Assembly: GCA_900660155.1 (NCBI GenBank)
Contig: CABFPE010000206.1
Coordinates: 557,556 to 621,555, forward strand
DNA from: Hofstenia miamia
Lineage: Eukaryota; Xenacoelomorpha; Acoela; Hofsteniidae
Direction: 5' to 3'
Length of the DNA: 64,000 bases
Numbering within the stretch: the stretch's first letter is position 1; each line of letters begins with the position of its first letter. Shown here piece after piece: positions 54,106-64,000 of this stretch. A program made the translations under genes and the position numbers. The notes beneath the pieces were generated by a model that saw only the letters and a list, made by a program, of their open reading frames with translations, was not told the origin of the DNA and did not search any database.

Positions 54106-55880
54106 TCCTGAAATAGGATCTTTGTAAATTTGCAAAAGCTTAAAGCTTGGGTTCCAAACGTAGAGAAATTATAAAAGATGCTTAATAATTAAAAAAGAAA
54201 AATACTAAACGTAAAAAACGTCATGCATTCTCTATTTTGAGATTTTATAGTAATTCTATGCAGACCTATATTATAAACAAAAGAGAATGCCAGTTTTTAT
54301 ATGTAATATTGTGAAATTGCAGCAAGTTTACTATTTATTTAAAGTGAATTAGTGCTCTGATGCTTAATAGTCTTCTGAGCTGCTATATTTTACCTAGAAA
54401 CCTCAATATAGCAACAAGTTCTAAGCTGCAATACCATTTTAAGTATTCTTTTGCTTTTGGATAAAACACTAGTGTTTTATAAAGCTCTAGATAGATGCTA
54501 GTATCAAAACTTTGATTTAAAACCAAATAGTGGTCCAAGTATTGGCTATTAATCACAATACTTGCTGAAGATGAGGCCAATTATCTGGTAATAGAAAATT
54601 ATAATACTAATAGTAACAAAAAATCAGTCTTTGCCTTGAAGCTAAGCTATTTTTAATTGGAAAGTTTTGCTGGCAAATTTATGTGTGAATTATCAAATTC
54701 TTCCAGGCAGTTGAAGCCAATCATATATGAAATCCATGTTTATATTTTGTATAGGATGTTTTCAAGTGTCTTTAGAATCATTATATCATTTGTTCTGGAT
54801 AATGAAATGAATGCAATATGCTCCATTAGAGGTAAAATTCCTCAACAAAAATCACAATGCAGTGTATATGAATTTCATGCCCATTAGGGCATACATTTAC
54901 CAACAATATGTGTGGTTGTCGGAAGTTTTTAAACTATTTGCATGACCTTTCAACAGTTAGACTTAATTTGTGATTTCGTGATTTTTAGGACAGGAGCAGT
55001 CCTAGAATGTTTCAATGGCTTCAAATATTTTTCATATTGTTACAAAGTATAACTTACAATTTATGCAAAATCAAATCTATCCGAGTCTGTATTGTTGAAT
55101 ACATGTAAATGTATTTATTAAGCAGAATTTTGTATAAATTCTTTAATATTCTCGAAACAATTAGTCTTCATAGAATATGCAGGTAAATATTGCACATCTA
55201 AATAGGTCTACCAATACACCTGCGCTATGTACTATAGAGAACCTGCAAATCAGATGGTTTATAGGATTTTGCCTGAATTTACTATATATATATATATATA
55301 TATGATCCATGAAAAATATATTTTTCTTCATTTTTTCTTAGTGTATCTTTGTATTTTTGAATAAAAGAAATTCTTTTTCAGCAGCATCCTTTACTTTTGG
55401 ACTTCTAAAGATTAGGTAACATTCCATTCCGTTTTGGCATTTTTTATTATAACAGCAGCCTTTCCTTTGCCATATTTTCTTAGAATATCAAGAATAGAAA
55501 TAATACAAGAAGTGGCAAAAATTTTCAAACATAGACTTCCCATTTTACTCAAAGTTTCTTAAGACGTTCATTAAGTTCTTCATCATCTATGTAATTATTT
55601 GGACCTCTGCTAGTTAAACCTCATTCCAGTATTTTATATTCGTGTGTCAATTGACCCAAGTGGCGGTTCTTGGTAGTAATGCTTCCAGTTGCTATTGAAT
55701 TTAGAGCAATTGTTTAATATAGTTTTGTATTATTGTTGAATTTGAATTCTGGAAAAAGTAAAAAGTATCAGCTTTTTCATGCAGAAGAAAGTTTGAGTCA
55801 CTTCATTTAGCTGGCATCTTTGAATCTTTACAAATAATTGGTGACTAGCGCTAAATATAAATTTGAAAAATTGCGTTAAG

Positions 55881-55915
<35 letters not shown>

Positions 55916-58900
55916 TCGTAATAGAATGTTGTTATTTCAATTAGATATTATTATGAAGCAAAGGTCACCGATGAAGGGTTGGTACGTGTAGGTTGGTCAA
56001 CACTGGATGCTTCTTTAGATCTAGGAACAGATGACTATGGATATGGTTTTGGCGGCACTGGCAAGAAGTCGCACAGTCGCAATTTTGAAACCTATGGTGA
56101 ACCCTTTGGACTAGGCGATGTAATTGGGTACAGTATTGTACATTTGTTATAATCTTAGTTTTTCACTTTTTTCATTATTTTGCCTTGTCAGACATTATAC
56201 ATGCTCTTGATCACAATATATAGAAACGTTCGTAGGCAAATTATTAGAAAGATTAAATTATTGGATTTTTAGACATTCAATGCCCAACTTAAATAATGTA
56301 AAGTATAACTATTAATAGTGTCTACGAAATTCCTAGCTATGAAACTATATGAAACATCGATCATTATTGATGCCAAAATACTTCCTCAAGTATACGTTCA
56401 ATGCGAATACGTTTTCTCCCATTAACAGAATAACTATCGAATATTTGTTAGCATTTACACCAAAAGCGGTGCAGAAATATTTTAAATTTTGCGATCTCTG
56501 TAAATTGTTTGTAGTTTCATATCTTTAAATATAACACTTAGAATGGTAAACCTTCACAAACCATGATTTTATGTGATCATTTCGGAATAACTGTATACAG
56601 GTTTTTGGTTATGCAACGCCATTTTTTTTGTTTTGCTGTAATACATTTAGAATATGTACCCTTTAAAGAGTAATAAATAAACGTTTTTTCTATTTTTTGG
56701 AAAACTTTAATCCCATGTTTTCCTACTGTGTTCTAATGTTTGGCGATTTTGTGATATTTTTCGCCTCCAGAACTCTTTTAACCTGTCATGTCCTGTTCTG
56801 AAAATTTCAGCCATACTGACAGGTATCTAAATTCAATAAATGTTTTTTTGTGGACATACTTGTTTTTTCAAAACATTTTTAACCTCACAAACGTATGAAG
56901 ATATTTATGTGGCGCAACACATCTGACTTTAAGTACGGCACGCCTGGACGTGACTCACACAGTTTTTATTCAGAAAACAAATGTTTCAGGTTGTTGTTGT
57001 TCCCGTGGATATTAGACCGCCTCATTATCTGAACACTAGATATGGAAATAATTTGAATGCTTTTACAAAAATCGGAATTCTTATTGAAAACCCTTTTTTG
57101 CATGTACTTATGACACAAAAATAAGTTTTAGTACCAATCTTCATCAGTGCATTACCGGGGCCAACCTCATAGGTGTGGCCGTGTAAACGGTTATAAATAT
57201 TTCTTAACAGCTTGGATAATATTTTTAAAAATCGATTTGTGGTAATAGGGTTAAACATCAAGTGAGTTCGCAGGACGGTCACTTTATTATCTCTTTCAGC
57301 GATCCACAATTCACCGAAATTTTAATATTACGACGAAGGAAACCATAAAAATGCGCGAGCTGCACTTTGTTGAATATATATTCAAGAGTTTCATTAATTA
57401 TGGACTTTCGTCAGTTTTAATGCATACAGTATATTTACACTTGCTAAAAAAATACGAAGATATATAATATATTGTTTTTGATATTCATTGCCGAACTATA
57501 ATTTTATAATCTGCAAAACTTTTTCACATGTTATGAGTATTTGATTAAACGATTGGTTGTTTTACAATTTATCAATTCAATACTAAGAAACATACAAAAG
57601 AGCAGTAACTTTAAAACGACAAACTACAACACCGGACTGCATTGGATCAACTTTATGTTCACCAGTATGTATGCACTTATCATTATATAATGTACTCATA
57701 TTTTAGGAAAATTAGAGATCGTATTAAAGTATTAAATCTATGTTGTCTGATTGATTAAACGACATCATGATAAAATAATGATGATAACCAAAAGATTAGG
57801 GAGTCTTTGGGGTTTCTTAAAATTCAAAGTGGGCTACAAACATCTTTAATTGGTTTGAATTATTTAACAATAACGAGGAATGTTTGCGAGAAATAGTAAT
57901 AAATAATGCTTAATAACAGGATACGGTGCGCTTCTTGGAAGTGAATTAAAGTTGTAAATTTAGGAAATTAGGTTTTTCCTTTTTTATAATGTGTGATAAT
58001 GCAATAGAAGAAGCCAAGTTATTTTTAACTTTATAATCATGTCCAAAGCATCTAGTTGTAGAGTTCCAATAAGCTAATGAAACGGTTGTTTTTCATGCCC
58101 TGGACATTATGTGAATTCCTCATCAAGTCTGCATTCATGTTTCCGTTTTGGAGTTTTATTCTTAATTCATAATAAGAATGTGCATATGTCTTTATATTAC
58201 TTTACTTCCAATGTATTTTAAAGTTAAATTTGTTCTTTACACCAAAATAACTATCAGTAACTGCCAGCTTGTCTAAACCTATTTGAACTGCTTACTACAA
58301 CACTTTTAAAAGTATCCAAAGCAACTTTCATTAAAGAAAAAGTTCTCTATTGTATTTTTTTCTGGAGTAAAAATCTAGTTAAATTACAATATAATAGTTT
58401 AATAGTGCCCATGACTTTTGTCAGGAATGTGTGAAGGGTAAATTTAACATTGCAAATGATTTGAAAGATATACTCCTCATTTTATTTGTTCAGATGTATC
58501 ATACGCCACAGTGTAGAAAATTATACAAATGTGAAAGTAAATCAAAATTTTTCACCTCTTAATCCATAACAGACTTTTTGGTTAAAGCTATGAACCTTCA
58601 TTTTATAATTTAATAAATATCAATCCTAATTGCTTTTAAATGGTAACGTAGAAAAACCGTTACACAAGCTTTATTATTTTATCGAAGTATTTTCGTTTAG
58701 TGTTTATTTGGATTTGGATAAGCGAATGATATCATACTCAAAGAACGGTACGAATTTGGGGAAAGCATTTACTTTATCAGAGATTGAAATTCTAAACACG
58801 GCTTATTTCGCCTCCGTTGGTTTGAAAAACGCTGAAGTAAAATTCAATTTTGGCGCACAAGATTTCGCTTATGCGCCCGGTGCAAATTGGATAGGTCTAG

Positions 58901-61415
58901 AGAATGCTCCACCGAAATGTACTGTCTTTTCTTCCAAAGTGCCAGCGGATTCAAATGCCAAGAAATCCTTTAAAAGTAAGAAAATGTTTGAGTTTTATCT
59001 ATTTGCAATTTCATAGTTTACATCAAGAGATCTTTAATGAGCATACTTTAGATTTTAAATGGAATTCAATAAGTACTATTTTCAATTTTAATGAATTGGT
59101 CAAATGCGAAGTCAATGGTAGACCGACTTTTGAAAGATTATGCTTTCGACATTTTAAAGATTATAGTATATTTTTTAGATTCTAAAGGACCACTTGCCTT
59201 AATAATTGAGCCTTCGAAAGAATTGGCTGATCAAACTAATCAATGTCTGATTAACTTGACAAAGTGCTTTACTGGCTCAGTCAAAATTCGGACACTCTCT
59301 GTGGTTGGTGGTGTTAACATTCGCGATCAAATCGCTGTTTTAGAGAAAGGTGTAGAAGTCGTTACAGGTATTCAAATATCATTGTCTAAAAGTTTCCCTA
59401 AGTATATGTACATATCCCAGATAATGAGAGCGTTTAGAATATTAATTATATTTTTAAAAAGTTCAAAATATTATGACAAAATATCTCCCTCTATTGTACA
59501 GGGGACACAAACTTTGTGAAAATAAATAGTTAATGGAGAATACATTGAAACACCATGAAGAATTGCATGGTACATTACAAAGTACTTACAAAAGACATGT
59601 TAGAAGAATTTTATTCACTATATTCATTTCCATGCTCGTTTTAACGCTTCAACTGTAGAATACACATTTTACTCTATTAATTACCTGGCAATGCCCAGAA
59701 GTCAATTGGATTCAGTTACCCGTTATTCCTTTGTCTAAAAGTCGGTAACATTGCTCCGGAGCCACTATTGCGCACTTGTGACGGCGTGAACTGATGCTCA
59801 ATCTTGTTGAAACAAAATTGACTTCCTTGAAACATATCTCGATTGAGGTTCTTTACAGCATTCTCCAAAATGTGCTCCTCGTAACTTTGGGCATTAATTT
59901 TGGATCGTCGTTCACAGAAACCAAGTTTCCCTTTAGACCATTGTTGAAGCTGGGCTTAGAAATCGGCGAACGTTTCAAATATCACTAGACATCGTCAATA
60001 TACTATGGTTAAAATACTGTTCTATAGTGAACAAAATTGCCTGTAGGCATTCGTTAGAGAATGAACGTTGCTGATTCTCGCAGGAGATAGTCTCAGATCT
60101 CCTTTCGCCACTGGAAAAAGGATGCTCTCGAAATTTGAAGCGCACCAGCCGTTTTCCTTATGGATCTTCGTGGATTTCTGCAAATTCTTGATGCGATAAT
60201 TTTTTCAACTTTCATAGTTGTTTCAGTTCTGAGGCGTTCACTTCCATTGTGATCATTTACGCTTCCCGGCTCATTGTATGGCTGGATAGTGCGATAAACA
60301 AAACTATCTCGATTTTTCCTACATGCCTTTTTAAATTGTTTTGTGATCAAGCGAAATTTATCAAGGAATGTGAAAGGATTCTGTCATCATATTTGCTGTA
60401 TTTTTAACTGACATATTTATTTATTCTCAACGAAAACTGATCACTTCAGTTTGTAAACTATCACTTTCACATAGTGAAAAAAATATGTTTCATTTATAGT
60501 TAGATTTATTTGTTCTCATACTGTAGTAGCGGCAAGTTTTGAATTAGAGTTTTAGGAACACCTGGTCGTTTGGAAGAGCTTATTCAAAATGGATATCTTT
60601 CTCTTGATCGCGTGAGGTTTTTCATTTTGGATGAAGCTGATGGCTTGCTTAAGCAAAACCAGGAGCAATTTATAAAATCTATTCACAATAAACTTCATAA
60701 AGTCACACCCGATAATAAACGATTACAGGTTTTTGTACTTTCACGATTTAAACTTAAAAGGTTTTGTAATTGTAAGAACTTAATTTGTTTTTTTACAATG
60801 TGTATTGCACATTAGATTCAAGGTTGCATATATTTTCAGCAACTACAAATTTTTACACATTGGATATCTAAAATTTTTAATAAATTTTTTCCTTTAAACT
60901 TTTTAATGTATTTTAGTACTGTTGTTCTTTCATTAAAATTCATTTCAAATTTAGATGGTCGTTTGCTCTGCTACACTTCATTCGTTCGAAGTTAAAAAAT
61001 TAGCTGATCAAATCATGCAATTTCCTGTATGGGTTGACTTAAAAGGCCAGGATACTGTACCGGAGACTGTTCATAATGTGGTCTGTTTTGTAGATCCTTC
61101 AAGAGATACATGCTGGCAACAGGTATTTCTTAGAGCATTACAACAACAGCAAGTTTATACATTGTAGCTATTTGCCATGTCTGGCCTATTATTTAGGGCA
61201 AGCGACCGCGCACTGATGGAATCCACTATCTAGATAATGTTAAACCTGGTACAGGAAATTCCGAATCTCTGTCAGAAGCGGTAAAGATGCTAAAACCGCA
61301 CTATGTTGTTCGTGCAATCACTACCGTGGGGATGGATCGGGTTATTATATTTTGTCGAACAAAAGTTGATTGCGATAATTTGAAGGAATTTCTTGACCGG
61401 CAACCTGCAGATAAG
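51577..61415 (+). CDS. DDX1: ATP-dependent RNA helicase DDX1 (5' eight exons; 3' end not in view)
   Basis: Exons are 51577-51727, 52459-52726, 55945-56127, 58701-58975, 59179-59367, 60556-60728, 60955-61122 and 61197-61415, all in phase (542 codons). DDX1 is a DEAD-box RNA helicase with a SPRY domain set between helicase motifs I and Ia; it acts in tRNA ligation and RNA processing. Seen here: Q-motif [14 protein letters not shown]; motif I AAETGSGKTG (split by intron 1); SPRY with [20 protein letters not shown] and [10 protein letters not shown]; motif Ia [17 protein letters not shown]; motif [10 protein letters not shown]; motif [11 protein letters not shown]; motif [15 protein letters not shown]. 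Motifs V and VI were not found up to 64000. Introns hold a 1,000-N gap and several transposons. The start follows a TTTAG acceptor-like site by 14 nt. Confidence 0.95.
52909..53908. other. Assembly gap of exactly 1,000 N
   Basis: The run lies in DDX1 intron 2 and starts directly after a (TA)n tract (52890-52908). The round length marks a placeholder of unknown true size. Exon 2 and exon 3 join in phase across it, so no coding exon need be hidden there. Confidence 0.95.
54061..54101. repeat. (TA)n microsatellite in DDX1 intron 2
   Basis: A TA tract of about 40 bp. A shorter one lies at 55284-55304 in the same intron. Confidence 0.9.
55882..55911. repeat. (TA)n tract before the DDX1 exon 3 acceptor
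   Basis: A TA tract of about 30 bp ends 33 bp upstream of the exon 3 border at 55945. Confidence 0.9.
59500..60400 (-). pseudogene. IS630/Tc1/mariner transposase relic in DDX1 intron 5
   Basis: The minus strand at 60350-60093 (85 codons) reads a helix-turn-helix start: [20 protein letters not shown], then [20 protein letters not shown]. Lower down, near 59700-59800, it reads LFQQD, then SVHAVTSAQ and, after a shift, [11 protein letters not shown], which fits a QQDGAPAH...SPDLNPxDF catalytic block. The middle and end are heavily broken. The piece lies antisense to DDX1 between exons 5 and 6. No terminal repeats were found. Confidence 0.6.
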
Positions 61416-61571
61416 GTAATTTCTCATTGTGTTCCTATATTATCAAATTATTTTTGGAATTTGCCTTTCATTGTAAATCGACCAGCACTTTATAAGCTTT
61501 AATTTCGATCAGATCTGCTTGTATTTTTTGAATGGTAAAAGTTTATCCAATTCCAACAATGTATCAGATCT

Positions 61572-61760
61572 ACAGTATCGCTCAAAAATAAGAGGTCACT
61601 ATTAAAAGACGGAATATTTACAATGTTTGTTCACAATAGTGCCATTCTTTGTTTACATAACTTCTAATATCAGCAGTCTGGTGTACACATGACACAAATT
61701 TTAATAATAAAGATCGTTTCAATACAATTTGATAGAATAAAAAATTAGAGGTCATCAAAA
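61572..61760 (+). mobile_element. Left end of a Tc1-like element in the intron after DDX1 exon 8
   Basis: ACAGTATCGCTCAAAAATAA then GAGGTCACT begins at about 61572 after a TA. A direct repeat of its core (AAAAATTAGAGGTCATC) lies about 157 bp further in, near 61738, as in the IR/DR ends of elements A and B. The matching right end was not found before 64000, so it is either solo or beyond the window. Confidence 0.5.
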
Positions 61761-62512
61761 TATATAAGAGAATATAATTACTCATTTTTCGTCAAAATAT
61801 TACAAAGTTGTATTGATGGGGAATCATTAGTAACACAATTCGAATGTACAATTGTAAGTTCCGCAGAATCACCAAGACAGTAAATTTCTAAATGCACTTA
61901 AATCAGATAGGGCCTCAACTGAAAAACTAACAAAATGTAACTTTTCAATAGGGTTGCTTGGTAGGAATGCTTTCCTCGCATTTACAGTGCACACTATGCA
62001 CAACAATAATTTGGTAAGCCATCTGGCACATATCAGAGAATTGATTTATAAATTATTATTATCGATATCTTTAAAATCCTGAATAACGAATCGAACTTTA
62101 TAACATTTTTTGTGAGTAAGTTTAGTTTTGAAAGTTAGAGACCAAGTGGTGTCGAGTATATTTATTTGCTTTTTTACCAAGCCTAACTTCGCCATCAACA
62201 TTATTGCTAATGCAAAATCGCAATTCGTCCACTTTTGCTTCTGCAAACAAGGTGTGCTGTATTATAATCGGGAGGATTTCTTGTTTTTTATGAAAAACGT
62301 CGTCTTCTTTATGTATTATAGGGATCCCTTTCCTACAGGCATTATCGATAATACCAACACTTTTATTATTTCATATTTTTATGATTACTAGAAAAATATA
62401 CAAAAATGTTGAATATTCATCTCCATCAAAAGAATGATTAGCAAGATTCGAAAGTTTTGCCATTTAATTTTCAGATTGATGCTGACTACATAAAGCTGAC
62501 CTTTGCTCGGAT

Positions 62513-63399
62513 CTATTCGCGAATGGATGTTTCTTCCCAACCACATTTGTATACCTCAGATTTGAAGTTTGTCCAAAAATTTTCTACTGGTCGGCATTGT
62601 GGAACATTTGGAGGGTTATCACTTCGAGCCACAAAAGGCACACCAAGAGATGAAATAAGATCGGATGTTGCTTTGGCATAGTGAGCGGTTGCAAAGTCAG
62701 GCCAAAACATGATAGAGCTTTTATCTGGATAGTAATTGTTGATAAATTTATCAATCTTGTACGAATGCATTCTTCACAATAAATCTGACCCGTGATAATG
62801 TTTGGGCATTCCATGAAAAAAGGTTCACTGATTCCATCAGCACTTATGCACACGCATACTAACAGCCATAAACTTTACATTATTGGGTGGTTTCGATTTT
62901 TCTTTAGTGAAAAATCGGATATTCCCAAGAATATAATTATTTTTTAATTGAAAATAAGTTTCATCATCGACTAAAACAGTTTTTACTTTAAAATTCACAA
63001 CCAATTTTCTGCAATTTTTTCCACACTGTCAATGTGATCTTCTAAATAAAGAGGCGCTCTTGTAACAAGTCACGTTAGCTTTATTGAATATTCTGGAAAT
63101 AGTACTTTGAGAAACATTGTTTTTAGCCAACTTTCTTAATGCTACATCATTCTTGTCAACATTCAACATTGTTTCTCATAGTTGCAGCTAGACTTGTGTT
63201 TCACATTTTTTGTTTGTTCCACCACTACCAGCCTTTCTGATGACTGTACTACGTTTTTCATAACTCTATGACATTGTATATAGTTTTTTTCAGATATTCC
63301 TTCAAGAACAAAATGTTGAACTGTAAAAGACTTAGGCATATTGGAATGCCTAGTGTAAAACGACATTATCCTATTTCGGCAATCAAATTCATTCATCAC
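62513..63399 (-). pseudogene. IS630/Tc1/mariner transposase with DD37E spacing
   Basis: Read on the minus strand from 63399: MPKSFTVQHFVLEGISEKNY, then VALRKLAKNNVSQSTISRIF and APLYLEDHIDSVEKIAENWL (N-terminal DNA-binding region), VDDETYFQLKNNYILG near 62960 (first Asp), SADGISEPFF near 62830, FWPDFATAHYA near 62690 (second Asp) and DNPPNVPQCRPVENFW near 62580 (Glu). There are 37 residues between the last two acidic residues. Three or more frame changes and stops split it into the frames 63399-63163, 62853-62584 and 62770-62513. It lies antisense in or beyond the 3' part of DDX1. A rather complete copy, so not very old. Confidence 0.75.
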
Positions 63400-63409
63400 A
63401 AATAACTAT

Positions 63410-64000
63410 AATTATACATAATCTAGCATCATCATAGTTAGCAATATAGAAAAGCAATAACACAGTGATAGCGTAGCATCTAATCTTGCAAAAACAGAAC
63501 CTCCAAGAGTACCATTTAGACATAAGCAATTTAAAGTAGTATACATTAACGAGGCCAGCTTAAGTGTGTAAGAAAGTACAAGCATCTGGACTGATACAGG
63601 TATAATGCAATCGTAACTACTACAAATATGTTCTGCACTGGCAGCATCTAATATTACGTGGCAATTAGTGCTGAAGCGAGACAACAAAACTGCCATCAAT
63701 AGTGTAGAAAGCTTTGCTGCTCATGGCCATCCAGTAATATGAGTGAGAGCAAAGAGAACACGATTTTGCATAAACTAAACTTTTATTAACCACTTACGCA
63801 CAGTAAGGCCCTATTTATACATGCAGATAAATAAGCATCAACAAAACCTGCCACTAGCCAGAACTAAAATGAAGATTGCGCAATGAAGTAAGCGCGGGTA
63901 GCTGATTGAACGCGGGAACTGTAGAGAAAGCATAATTAGTAGGAATGAGAGCCTCAGTGACAGAGATACTTTACGGCTTTCGTCACAGGTGTTGATGCCA
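63410..64000. other. Window end, nothing recognised
   Basis: A minus-strand frame at 63412-63699 (95 codons) shows no known domain. The remaining DDX1 exons were looked for here and not seen. Confidence 0.4.

Noticed and set aside
59091-59178. Open frame running into DDX1 exon 5 from upstream
   Set aside because: The acceptor TTTTTTAG at 59171-59178 and the phase from exon 4 place the exon start at 59179. The upstream residues have no match in DDX1.
63412-63699. Minus-strand frame of 95 codons
   Set aside because: No domain, no splice context and ordinary background composition.

Overview
The window is nuclear DNA from an invertebrate animal. It is low in GC (about 30% by eye), carries many (TA)n tracts, has short and medium introns with standard GT-AG borders, and holds clear metazoan genes. 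The species cannot be named from the sequence. Low GC, a heavy Tc1/mariner load, Penelope-like elements, CR1/L2-type LINEs and hints of spliced-leader trans-splicing would all fit a flatworm such as a planarian. That is inference only.

Layout. 0-8 kb holds two Tc1-like transposons with inner and outer terminal repeats (32-1613 and 5396-6707) and an inverted pair of Penelope-like 3' ends (6745-7783). 8-17 kb is mostly gene-poor, with a Tc1 relic and one LysM-domain gene on the minus strand (13623-14119). 17.3-21.9 kb is a decayed LINE with an inserted block of about 1.1 kb. 23-27.2 kb holds minus-strand LINE pieces, a Penelope relic and a 363-bp terminal-inverted-repeat element with 10-bp target duplications.

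Host genes. CtBP is on the minus strand (34002-29766, four exons) and contains an exact 1,072-bp duplication around a single N, which is almost surely an assembly error. On the plus strand follow GTF2H4 (TFIIH p52, 38529-42401), NTAN1 (42842-43687), the AMPK beta subunit (44181-49198) and the first eight visible exons of DDX1 (51577-61415). DDX1 runs on past the window or past what I can trace. A placeholder gap of exactly 1,000 N lies in DDX1 intron 2. Further Tc1/mariner-type transposons lie at 35.2-35.8, 49.6-50.7, 59.5-60.4, 61.57 and 62.5-63.4 kb.

The host genes serve general functions: transcriptional corepression, transcription and repair, N-degron processing, energy sensing and RNA unwinding. 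They do not form one pathway. The points most worth a second look are: a CtBP whose catalytic Arg and His are both replaced while the NAD-binding loop and Glu are kept; an AMPK beta gene with one in-frame TAA just after the Ser108-equivalent site and a duplicated last-exon acceptor; a TTTAG acceptor-like site within 25 nt of all five recognised start codons, with GTF2H4, NTAN1 and AMPK beta closely packed head to tail; and transposon ends built from iterated repeats.
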